IMG/VR virus record: IMGVR_UViG_3300009437_000029 | Coordinates: 1 to 21,921 of that record | Source: a virus | DNA length: 21,921 nucleotides | Reading direction: 5' to 3' (one strand) | Shown here: positions 1 through 8,667 of the stretch, one piece after another | Layout of the letters: the number at the start of each line of letters is the position of its first letter | Position numbering within the stretch: position 1 is the first letter of the stretch | Translations under genes and position numbers: made by a program | The notes under the pieces: model-generated | Told to the model about the DNA's origin: nothing | The model's input: the letters and a program-made list of their open reading frames with translations, nothing else | Database searches by the model: none

Positions 1-2
1 CT

Positions 3-923
3 GTTCAAATTCAAGGCGTATCTTCTGGTAGCACAGCAACCGATACTCTTCAAGTATTAGATTCTGATGCAGTTTATACTATATCTGTTAATAACACTAC
101 ACCGACCGAAGGCAATACGCTTACTTTTACAATCGGAGGAACAGATTGGAGTCAATCGCCGATTTATTTACAGTTCGTACCCGTCGTAGGTGCGATATCA
201 ACAGCAGATTTCACAAATCCTTCCGCCGGATCTGTAGCTCCTATTAGCGCTAAGCAAGCAATTACAACTTCTGGAAACCCTGCTTCGGCATCATACACGA
301 TTGATCTTGTAGATGACGCTGTTACAGAAACAGAAAGTTTTACTGCTAAATTATATACTAGTTCTGGTTCTTCTACTCCTGTTGCAACTACGCCTACGAT
401 TACTATAAACGATGGAGTAGCAATACAAACGAGCGATGGTTATGTTATGTTTTTACCAGGAACCACTAGTGTATCAACTACTTCATCTGGAATTACTTCG
501 GTACTTGATTTTAACGCTGATGGCACGTTTGTAGTAGGATTTCCAAGCGCTCCTACAACAGGTCAGACAGAAGCATACGCTCCTCCTGAAGACCTAATGG
601 GTCCGTGGGAAGGTCGTTGGTGCACTGGATCATTTGGAAGTCAATACCAGATAAACGTTTCGGCGATTGCTTCCGGTGAAGCGCGTTTTGATACGGGTAT
701 AGGAACAGGAAATAACGATTCTTTTAGTACTTGGCTTGGTTTAAATACTGATCGAGAATTTACCGCTGCTCTCTCAGCAACCGATAGTTTTCAAGAAAAC
801 GGGTCAGTCTCATATGAAATCCACATCAAAACCTGGGATGGCACTGGGGGCAATTTAGGTGCTGGCACTACTGTTATGCAAAAAACATATAACGTCAATC
901 TTGAAGCTAGGAGAGGATCATAA
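3..923 (+). CDS. Beta-rich virion appendage protein with Calx-beta-like domain (5' end outside window)
   Basis: The frame is open from the left edge, with no stop before TAA at 921-923, so only the last 306 residues are visible. Residues about 25-140 look like a Calx-beta domain: an early 'TEGNTLTFTI' strand, then 'DLVDDAVTETESFTAKLY', then a closing 'TITINDG'. That is the usual order of E-G-x-T, D-D-x-x-x-E-x-E-x-F and the final I-x-D. The residues before it ('TLQVLDSD') could be the tail of a preceding repeat. The last 160 residues are rich in Ser, Thr, Gly and predicted strands, with no enzyme motif. Calx-beta modules are common in long phage fibres and bacterial adhesins. Fibre or baseplate-attached appendage is my inference. 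The stop overlaps the next ATG (TAATG), suggesting translational coupling. The ATG at 447 is internal to this frame and is not the start. Confidence 0.7.
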   Translation, partial: VQIQGVSSGSTATDTLQVLDSDAVYTISVNNTTPTEGNTLTFTIGGTDWSQSPIYLQFVPVVGAISTADFTNPSAGSVAPISAKQAITTSGNPASASYTIDLVDDAVTETESFTAKLYTSSGSSTPVATTPTITINDGVAIQTSDGYVMFLPGTTSVSTTSSGITSVLDFNADGTFVVGFPSAPTTGQTEAYAPPEDLMGPWEGRWCTGSFGSQYQINVSAIASGEARFDTGIGTGNNDSFSTWLGLNTDREFTAALSATDSFQENGSVSYEIHIKTWDGTGGNLGAGTTVMQKTYNVNLEARRGS

Positions 924-1504
924 TGGCAGTTGAATTTATAAGTTATCTCGGAGGCGACTATGGTAGCGGATCCAGTTTTCTTCCTTTCCACTCGACTGGC
1001 GTTGATCATCAATTAGGAATAGTTTTCCATGGCAGCTCTGGCGCTGGTAATAACCTTAGTGAGACTACAGATCAGAATGCTGTTGCAAGAGAAAGAGGAA
1101 CCTGGAGATACGAAAAATCTACTCCTAATCCCTCCTTTAACGATTTAGATGAAATTCAAGATAACTATGTTAAAAATCCGATGATAGATTCTTTGAATTT
1201 TGATAACATTTGGATATATGCAGAAGAAATCGCTACACCTGCTGCCGAATCACCCCTCCAAGGCGGCAACAGCGGATGGGATGTTAATAATGCTGGGTTG
1301 GACCAATGGATCTCAATGGGCGCTCAGACCCGCTCTTGGACATTTAGTAGAAGCGCTGCAAATACCTCGTCCGAGGTTTACATCGGCACTTTAAAATTTT
1401 ATTTCGTAGAAAGCGTCTCAACACCGACAACAGATCCTTCAACAGGAGTTACGAATGAGACTTATTTCGGACAAGTTCAATTGACGTTAGGAGCATTAGT
1501 ATAA
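923..1504 (+). CDS. Small beta-rich structural protein, function unknown
   Basis: A 193-aa protein whose ATG shares its A with the upstream stop codon and follows a GAGAGGA ribosome-binding site. It has no signal peptide, membrane segment or catalytic motif that I recognise. It is rich in Gly, Ser, Asn and aromatic residues, with a charged middle region and a C-terminal run of probable strands (residues about 150-193, 'EVYIGTLKFYF' to 'FGQVQLTLGAL'), the look of a folded beta structural protein. Its own stop again overlaps the ATG of the small terminase gene. Its position, coupled to an appendage gene and just before packaging genes, suggests a virion component. It could be a chaperone or an attachment partner for the upstream fibre. 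I do not recognise the family. Confidence 0.75.
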   Translation: MAVEFISYLGGDYGSGSSFLPFHSTGVDHQLGIVFHGSSGAGNNLSETTDQNAVARERGTWRYEKSTPNPSFNDLDEIQDNYVKNPMIDSLNFDNIWIYAEEIATPAAESPLQGGNSGWDVNNAGLDQWISMGAQTRSWTFSRSAANTSSEVYIGTLKFYFVESVSTPTTDPSTGVTNETYFGQVQLTLGALV

Positions 1505-1869
1505 TGAAACATAACGACAAAGATACGCCCGAAGATAAAGTAGATTACGATTATGATTACTCTCGTTCGACTTATTACGAACTCATAGAGAAAGGAAAAG
1601 AATCGCTTGACCTTATGATTGAGGTTGCGCGTGAATCAGAACACCCTCGTGCTTTCGAAGTTTTAGCAGGTATGGTAAAAAACATATCTGATGTGAATGA
1701 CAGGTTGATGGATCTGAATAAGAAACAAAAAGAAATGAAAGCGCCTGGCAAAAACGAAGCAAAACAAATTACAAATAATAATGTGTTTTTAGGAAGCACA
1801 ACTGATCTACAAAAATTATTACGTAATGAGGAAAAGGTGATTGATGCAGACAGCGTCGAGAATGATTAA
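1504..1869 (+). CDS. 16: Terminase small subunit, gp16-like
   Basis: A 121-aa protein matching the T4 gp16 pattern: a helical core at residues 24-79 with 'YYELIEKGKESLDLMIEVA', 'HPRAFEVLAGMVKNI' and 'LMDLNKKQKEM', giving two long antiparallel helices. Both ends are charged and probably disordered. In T4-like phages gp16 forms a ring that recognises DNA and regulates the gp17 ATPase and nuclease during headful packaging. It is somewhat shorter than T4 gp16. It starts on TAATG overlapping the upstream gene and its last 26 bases overlap the large terminase start, as expected for subunits made in a fixed ratio. The family call is from recognised pattern and synteny with gp17, and I regard it as firm. 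Confidence 0.9.
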   Translation: MKHNDKDTPEDKVDYDYDYSRSTYYELIEKGKESLDLMIEVARESEHPRAFEVLAGMVKNISDVNDRLMDLNKKQKEMKAPGKNEAKQITNNNVFLGSTTDLQKLLRNEEKVIDADSVEND

Positions 1870-3484
1870 TGTAAACGAAACTTATCTTGGAAATATAAAT
1901 GTTAAACGCGATGGTATCGTACAAGAATGGTCTCAAGAGCAAGTTCAAGAGTATGCAAAATGCATGGGGTCTCCCGAATATTTTGCGAGAGAATATATTA
2001 AAATCATCTCTTTGGACAAAGGACTTGTTCCATTTAGTCTTTACGACTATCAGAAAAACATGTTCAAACATTTCAACGATAATCGTTTTAGCATCGTACT
2101 TGCTTGTCGACAATCTGGTAAATCGATATCTTCGGTTGCATACTTACTCTGGTACGCTATATTCAATTCCGAAAAAACAATCGCCATATTGGCGAATAAA
2201 GGATCTACTTCCAGAGAAATGCTCGCGCGTATTACTCTTATGTTGGAAAACCTTCCATTTTTCTTGCAACCAGGTTGTAAAACTCTTAATAAAGGTTCCA
2301 TCGAGTTTTCTAATAATTCTAGGATTGTTGCTGCTGCTACCAGCGGTTCTTCTATTCGGGGTATGTCTGTTAATCTCCTCTATCTCGATGAGTTTGCTTT
2401 TGTTGAGCGAGCAGCTGAATTCTACACTTCAACGTATCCTGTTATCTCCTCAGGAGTAGACACTAAAGTAATTATTACCTCTACTGCCAATGGTATTGGA
2501 AACACTTTTCATAAAATATGGGAAGGCGCTGTTCAACAAACAAACGAATACAAATCTTTTAGAGTAGACTGGTGGGACGTTCCTGGAAGAGACGAGAAAT
2601 GGAAACTAGAAACTGTAAACAATACCTCTCAATTACAGTTTGATCAAGAATTCGGTAACACGTTTTTTGGTACAGGCAATACTCTAATAAACGCTGAAAC
2701 ACTCCTTTCCTTGCGGGCAGGAGTGCCCCAGCGGGTCTTAGAGGGCGGTCTTTTGTTAGTTTACAAAGAACCTTGCGCAAAGCACGAGTACATCATGACC
2801 GTAGATGTCTCGAAAGGAAGAGGTCAGGATTACTCTACGTTCAATGTCATAGACATTACGACACGCCCTTTTGAGCAAGTGGCAGTGTATCGGAATAACA
2901 ATATATCTCCAATACTCTTCCCTAATATTATCTATAAGTATGCTACTGTTTACAATCAAGCATATGTGATTATTGAAGCAAACGATCAGGGATCATTAAC
3001 TTGCGCTGGGTTGTATTACGATTTAGAATATGAGAATACGCACGTTTCTTCTGCTATTAAATCTTCTCATATTGGCGTTGAAATGAACAAACGAGTTAAA
3101 AGAATTGGGTGTTCTGGGATAAAAGATATCCTAGAAGAAAATAAAATGACTATTCATGATGAAGAAACTATATTAGAAATATCAACATTTGTCGCTTCTG
3201 GTTCTTCGTATGAAGCGAGTCAAGGCAATCATGATGATTTAATGATGAACCTTGTTATGTTTGGTTACTATGCTATGACAGAACAATTTATTAATATGAC
3301 AGACGTTAACATAAAAGAAACGTTGTATAAAGAAAAGATGAAAGCGATTGAAGATGACGTAGTTCCTTTTGGTTTTGTTGATGATGGTTCAGAATTTATT
3401 GAACACATAGTTACTCGAGAAGAAATGGAACGTTTAGAATGGTCTTTGCCTATTTTAGAACAAGAACTTGATTTTTATAAATAA
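1844..3484 (+). CDS. 17: Terminase large subunit, gp17-like packaging ATPase/nuclease
   Basis: This is the DNA packaging motor that docks on the portal, pumps DNA using ATP and cuts the concatemer. Counting from the upstream in-frame TTG at 1841, the ATPase has Walker A 'ACRQSGKS' (88-95), Walker B 'NLLYLDE' (178-184, catalytic Glu184) and coupling motif 'TSTA' (213-216). The C-terminal RNase H-like nuclease shows Asp322 in 'VDVSKGRG', Glu379 in 'IIEANDQG' and Asp465/466 in 'NHDD', matching the T4 acidic triad. I chose ATG 1844 because GAAAAGGTGATTG gives a ribosome-binding site at good spacing; TTG 1841 and ATG 1862 are alternatives. The length (546 aa) is a little below T4 gp17. The stop codon lies inside a late promoter for gene 18. 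Confidence 0.97.
   Translation: MQTASRMINVNETYLGNINVKRDGIVQEWSQEQVQEYAKCMGSPEYFAREYIKIISLDKGLVPFSLYDYQKNMFKHFNDNRFSIVLACRQSGKSISSVAYLLWYAIFNSEKTIAILANKGSTSREMLARITLMLENLPFFLQPGCKTLNKGSIEFSNNSRIVAAATSGSSIRGMSVNLLYLDEFAFVERAAEFYTSTYPVISSGVDTKVIITSTANGIGNTFHKIWEGAVQQTNEYKSFRVDWWDVPGRDEKWKLETVNNTSQLQFDQEFGNTFFGTGNTLINAETLLSLRAGVPQRVLEGGLLLVYKEPCAKHEYIMTVDVSKGRGQDYSTFNVIDITTRPFEQVAVYRNNNISPILFPNIIYKYATVYNQAYVIIEANDQGSLTCAGLYYDLEYENTHVSSAIKSSHIGVEMNKRVKRIGCSGIKDILEENKMTIHDEETILEISTFVASGSSYEASQGNHDDLMMNLVMFGYYAMTEQFINMTDVNIKETLYKEKMKAIEDDVVPFGFVDDGSEFIEHIVTREEMERLEWSLPILEQELDFYK
3476..3483 (+). promoter_or_regulatory. T4-type late promoter box, upstream of gene 18
   Basis: Exact TATAAATA, the T4 late (-10) box read by the phage sigma gp55 with RNA polymerase. 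It lies over the last codons and stop of gene 17, about 64 bases before the sheath ATG. With standard spacing transcription would start near 3489, giving a leader of about 58 bases. No other feature is seen in the gap 3485-3546 except an AAAGGAA ribosome-binding site. Confidence 0.8.
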
Positions 3485-3546
3485 ATACAATTGAGATTTA
3501 TACCGTATTATGTTTTCAGATAAGCAAATGACAAAAGGAAACGACT

Positions 3547-5262
3547 ATGGCAACCATACCAAGTGAGTCTCCCAACATTCTAGTCAAAGAAATTGACTTA
3601 ACTGGGCAGGTACCAGGAGTCACTACTAGCACTGGAGCGTTCGTAGGAGAATATTCATGGGGTCCAACAAATACTCCTGTTCTAGTTGGTAATGAAGCGC
3701 AACTAGCAGAAACGTTTGGTGCGCCCGGATTAGATTCAGCAGTATCTAGTAGAGATTTTTTAACCGGAGCATATTTTCTAAAATATTCTGGCAGTTTATA
3801 CAATGTTAGAGGAGTAGGAGCAGGCGCTACAAATTCGACTAATGCTGGATCGGCACAACTAATCGAAAATAGAACAGACTGGGAAACTGACGAACCCACT
3901 ACTGGCGATTTTCATGCTAAATACCCAGGAAGTGTTGGTAACTCATTAGCAATTAAAGTTTGTTCAGGATCGTCAAACTTTGCCACATTTAATGCTGGAG
4001 TAGATTCTGCATTTGATGGACAACCAGAATCTTCTGTGTTTGTAAAACAATCGCAAGGCGTTACGACAAATACTATTTTTGACGAAATGCATATTGCGGT
4101 TGTTGATAGTGGCGGTGTGTTTACTGGGTCTCCTGGCACTGTTCTGGAAACATTTCCTTTTGTCTCTGCAGCAAACGACGCTAAAGCGCCAGATGGCAGC
4201 ACAAATTATGCAAAAGATGTAATTAACGCTGCTTCCGAATATGTTTGGTGTCGTACTATTACTGGCGTTACTGGATTTGGCGAAACTTCCACAAATATCG
4301 TTGGTTCAAATACCGACGCTAATACAAGTTTTGCATTGGGATCTGGATTAACCGGAACATATAGCGCGTCTTCGGTTCAATCTGGTTACGACGAATTTAA
4401 TGACGGAGATAATATTCAGGTAGATTTTTTAATTACGCCTGGACAAGATACTACGGCGGACGTAACGACAGTAGCGAATGACCTTATTTCTATAGCAGAA
4501 GGTCCGTCTAGAAGAGATTGTGTTGTAACTGTTTCTCCAGGGTTAGATGATTGCGTTTCTCTTTCTCCTGCCGCTGCTACAAATGCAGTCAATCTTTGCG
4601 CTAACACTGTAACTCGAAGCAACTATACAATCTTCGATAATAACTGGTTGAAGGTTTATGACAAGTATCGCGATCAATATGTTTATATTCCAGCATCTTC
4701 TTCAACAGCAGGATTAATGGCTGCAGGCGATTTAACTGCAGATCCATGGTTCTCTCCTGCTGGTCAGAGGAGAGGAAGATATTTGGGTGTGACTGCTTTA
4801 GCATATAACGCTGATCGAGTTGGAAGAGATTTGTTGTATAAAAACGGTGTTAACCCAATTGTTAATCTACCTGGGCAAGGCGTTTTGCTTTATGGAGATA
4901 AAACGTTCCAGAACAGACCTTCTGCGTTCGATCGAATTAATGTTCGAAGATTGTTTTTAACAATTGAAAGAGCGATTAAAGGCGCAGCACAAAACGTGCT
5001 GTTTGAACTTAACGATGAATTTACTCGTGCTGAATTTGTCAACGTTGTAGAACCTTTCTTAAGAGAAGTTAAAGGAAGGCGAGGCATTACAGATTTCAGA
5101 GTTGTTTGTGACGAAACGAATAACACGCCATCTGTAATTGACGCAAACAGATTTGTTGCTAGTATCTTCATTAAACCTGCACGTTCCATCAACTACATCA
5201 CTCTTAACTTTGTTGCTGTAAGAAGCGGAGTTGAGTTTGAAGAAGTAGTCGGCACAGTTTAA
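3547..5262 (+). CDS. 18: Contractile tail sheath protein, gp18-like
   Basis: A 571-aa protein with the N-terminal signature of T4-like sheaths: 'SPNILVKEIDLTGQVPGV' followed by 'GAFVGEYSWGPTNTPVLV' (residues about 8-45). The C-terminal domain used for sheath-sheath and sheath-tube contacts is also typical: 'RAEFVNVVEPFLREVKGRRG', 'FRVVCDETNN' and a final 'IKPARSINYITLNFVAVRSG' strand pair. Copies polymerise around the gp19 tube and contract to drive it through the host envelope. It is shorter than T4 gp18 (659 aa), mostly in the outward-facing middle part, as in other marine relatives. ATG 3547 follows an AAAGGAA site. The tube gene follows after 11 bases. Confidence 0.96.
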   Translation: MATIPSESPNILVKEIDLTGQVPGVTTSTGAFVGEYSWGPTNTPVLVGNEAQLAETFGAPGLDSAVSSRDFLTGAYFLKYSGSLYNVRGVGAGATNSTNAGSAQLIENRTDWETDEPTTGDFHAKYPGSVGNSLAIKVCSGSSNFATFNAGVDSAFDGQPESSVFVKQSQGVTTNTIFDEMHIAVVDSGGVFTGSPGTVLETFPFVSAANDAKAPDGSTNYAKDVINAASEYVWCRTITGVTGFGETSTNIVGSNTDANTSFALGSGLTGTYSASSVQSGYDEFNDGDNIQVDFLITPGQDTTADVTTVANDLISIAEGPSRRDCVVTVSPGLDDCVSLSPAAATNAVNLCANTVTRSNYTIFDNNWLKVYDKYRDQYVYIPASSSTAGLMAAGDLTADPWFSPAGQRRGRYLGVTALAYNADRVGRDLLYKNGVNPIVNLPGQGVLLYGDKTFQNRPSAFDRINVRRLFLTIERAIKGAAQNVLFELNDEFTRAEFVNVVEPFLREVKGRRGITDFRVVCDETNNTPSVIDANRFVASIFIKPARSINYITLNFVAVRSGVEFEEVVGTV

Positions 5263-5273
5263 GGAGAACATAA

Positions 5274-5801
5274 ATGGCAATTTTAGGAGTCGACGACTTT
5301 AAAGCAAAACTACGCGGTGGTGGCGCTCGTGCAAATTTATTCAAAGCAACGTTAAATTTCCCTCAGTACGCTGGGGGAGATGTTGAACTTTCTTCGTTTA
5401 TGTGTCGAGCAGCACAACTTCCGGAATCAACGACTAATATCATCAACATTCCTTTTCGTGGTAGAGAGTTAAAAATCGCAGGCGATAGAACGTTTGCCGA
5501 TTGGAACGTTACTATCATGAACGACACTGATTTTAGTGTAAGAGACGCGATGGAAAGGTGGTTGAATGGAATTAATGCGCATAGTGCTAATACTGGATTA
5601 GTAAATCCCGTAGACTATCAAGCGGATCTTATCGTAGAACAACTTGATCGCGATGAGTCTGTGGTTAAAAGATATGATTTCCGAGGAGCGTTTCCTATTT
5701 CGGTGGGTCAGGTTCAGTTAGATTATGCGCAGGTGGGAGAAATTGAAACTTTTGATGTAGTATTTGCAGTACAGTACTGGGAAAGTAACACCACATCATA
5801 A
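5274..5801 (+). CDS. 19: Tail tube protein, gp19-like
   Basis: A 175-aa protein close to the T4 tail tube length (163 aa). Residues 1-25 give the typical start 'MAILGVDDFKAKL' and 'GGARANLFKATLNFP'. The middle carries 'FMCRAAQLPEST' and 'IPFRGRELKIAGDRTF', then 'WNVTIMNDTDFSVRDAMERW'. The C-terminal half ends in the beta strands 'FPISVGQVQLDYA' and 'ETFDVVFAVQYWE'. This is the known two-sheet fold that stacks as hexamer rings to form the DNA channel inside the sheath. TAAGGAGAA gives a strong ribosome-binding site 11 bases after gene 18, so sheath and tube share a transcript. A terminator follows directly. Confidence 0.96.
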   Translation: MAILGVDDFKAKLRGGGARANLFKATLNFPQYAGGDVELSSFMCRAAQLPESTTNIINIPFRGRELKIAGDRTFADWNVTIMNDTDFSVRDAMERWLNGINAHSANTGLVNPVDYQADLIVEQLDRDESVVKRYDFRGAFPISVGQVQLDYAQVGEIETFDVVFAVQYWESNTTS

Positions 5802-5803
5802 GC

Positions 5804-5811
5804 TCTAAATA
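5804..5811 (+). promoter_or_regulatory. Possible late promoter variant TCTAAATA
   Basis: One mismatch from TATAAATA, just after the gene 19 stop and directly before a hairpin. The usual start distance would place +1 near 5817, inside the left arm of the hairpin, so a transcript from here would not carry the complete terminator stem. It would serve portal gene 20. The mismatch makes this tentative. Confidence 0.4.
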
Positions 5812-5841
5812 ACGGGGGAGAGATCCCCCGTTTAATTTTTT
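5811..5841 (+). terminator. Intrinsic terminator after gene 19
   Basis: An 8-bp perfect stem AACGGGGG / CCCCCGTT (5811-5818 with 5825-5832), loop AGAGAT, followed by TAA and six T residues (5836-5841). It should end or thin sheath/tube transcripts before the portal gene. That fits the large excess of sheath and tube over portal needed per virion. Confidence 0.75.
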
Positions 5842-5851
5842 AGGAATATTC

Positions 5852-7541
5852 ATGGCAGACGATAACGTACTCAAATTATTTGGTTTTGAAATTAAAAGAC
5901 CGTCTAAAGAAAAGGCAGGGGACAAATCGTTACGTTCTGTCGTGCCTCCTACTGACGACGATGGTGCAGGATATGTAACTGCTGCTGCTGGTCATTATGG
6001 CCAGTATATTAATATGGACGGTGATCAATCAAAAGATAATCATCAACTTATTATGCGTTATCGTGGCGTCTCTATGAATCCTGAAGTTGATATGGCAATT
6101 GAAGAAATTGTAAACGAAACAATATCTGCTTCAGAACTTAGAAGTTCCGTTGAAATATCTTTAGAAGACGTTGAAACTACCAATAGAATTAAAAAACTTA
6201 TATCAGAAGAATTTGACAATGTTATAGCAATGTTGAAATTTAACGAACTTGGGCATGATATTTTTAGGTCATGGTATGTAGACGGAAGAATTTATTATCA
6301 CCTTATGGTTAACGAATCTAACCTTAAGGCAGGAATTCAAGAAATACGAAATATTGATTCTTCTAAAATGCGAAAAGTTAAACAGGTAAAATATAAAAAA
6401 GATCCTAAGACTAATGCTAAAATAGTAGATCATATAGACGAGTTTTATATTTACGAAGAAAGACCTGGTTCTATGACCAGCGCAGTTAAATTTTCAGTAG
6501 ATGCTATTCAGTATACCACTTCTGGTATGCTCGACGAAACTAAAAAGAAAGTCGTATCTCATTTACACAAGTCACTAAAAGCAATTAATCAGTTGCGTAT
6601 GATGGAAGACTCTCTGGTCATCTATCGTCTCGCGCGTGCACCAGAAAGGCGTATCTTTTATATTGATGTAGGTAACTTGCCTCGTGGTAAGTCTGAACAA
6701 TATATGAAAGATATTATGGCTAAGTATCGTAACAAATTGGTATACGACGCGAACACTGGCGAACTTAAAGATGATCGCAAACATATGTCGATGCTTGAAG
6801 ATTTCTGGTTACCACGTCGAGAAGGTGGTCGCGGTACAGAAATTTCTACTCTTCCTGGTGGCGATAACCTTGGTCAGATTGACGATATCATTTATTTCCA
6901 AAAGAGATTATATCGTGCATTGAATGTTCCTGTCAATCGTTTGGAACAAGAAGCGCAGTTTTCTTTAGGAAGGTCTGCAGAAATTAGTCGAGACGAAGTT
7001 AAGTTTCAAAAGTTTATTGATAGATTGCGTCGGCGCTTTTCACAAGTATTTCTTGGTATTCTTAAAAAACAACTTATCTTAAAAGGCGTTTGTACTGAAC
7101 AGGATTGGAACAACTGGAAAAATGATATCGTCGTTGATTTCGTAAAAGATAATCATTTTTCAGAATTAAAAGAAGCAGAAATTCTTAGAGATAGGTTGGG
7201 ACTGTTAGCAGAAGCAGAACCTTTTGTCGGTCAATATGTTTCTAAAGAATGGATTTGGAGAAATGTTTTACGATTATCTGCCGAAGACATTGAAGAAGTT
7301 AAAACCCAAATTGATGGCGAAATTGATGCGGGAGAAGTTCCAGATCCTATGGAACCAGAACCAGAACCAGAACCAGAAGAAGAAGAACCGAAACCCGAAC
7401 CGCCTAAAACGCCGCCACAACAAGTTCATATTAATGTTAATGGCGGTAAACCCGAATCTAAGAAAAATAAAAAAGAACAATATGTACCCTCCCAAGAAGA
7501 TGAATTGGTTGAAGAGTTGACGAGGTATATGGCAAAAGCAA

Positions 7542-7555
<14 letters not shown>
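5852..7555 (+). CDS. 20: Portal vertex protein, gp20-like
   Basis: A 567-aa portal of the T4 gp20 family, which forms a dodecamer at one capsid vertex, starts head assembly, threads DNA and joins the neck. Signatures include 'MRYRGVSMNPEVDMAIEEIVNE' early on (residues about 68-90), the stretch around 'LARAPERRIFYIDVGNLP' (about 261-280), 'LEDFWLPRREGGRGTEISTL' and 'LNVPVNRLEQEAQFSLGRS', all conserved in T4-like portals. The C-terminus is extended by a Pro/Glu-rich linker (about 496-522, four EP units) and a charged helical end, making it longer than T4 gp20 (524 aa). ATG 5852 follows AGGAA. Its last 14 bases overlap the collagen-like gene, an unusual neighbour for a portal. Confidence 0.96.
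7352..7375 (+). repeat. Hexanucleotide repeat GAACCA x4 in gene 20
   Basis: Four tandem GAACCA units encode Glu-Pro repeats (portal residues 501-508) within a Pro/Glu-rich linker, followed by a GAA run. Units of six bases can expand or contract by slippage without shifting the frame. Confidence 0.85.
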
Positions 7556-8621
<1,066 letters not shown>

Positions 8622-8622
8622 T

Positions 8623-8630
8623 TATAAATA
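8623..8630 (+). promoter_or_regulatory. T4-type late promoter box before the 659-aa gene
   Basis: Exact TATAAATA two bases after the stop of the collagen-like gene. The expected start is near 8636, leaving a leader of about 32 bases that includes the TCGGAGAA ribosome-binding site of the next gene. Confidence 0.85.
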
Positions 8631-8667
8631 AAAACATTAATCAATATCGTTTATCGGAGAAATTTAA

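Noticed and set aside
447-449. ATG 447 as the start of the first gene
   Set aside because: The frame is open through the left edge and the upstream residues complete a Calx-beta-like domain.
1894-1901. TATAAATG inside gene 17
   Set aside because: One mismatch, inside the coding region with no gene start downstream; likely chance in A+T-rich DNA.
3511-3570. Tiny ORF starting ATGTTTTCAGATAAG ahead of gene 18
   Set aside because: Fewer than 20 codons, different frame, no ribosome-binding site, and it runs into gene 18.
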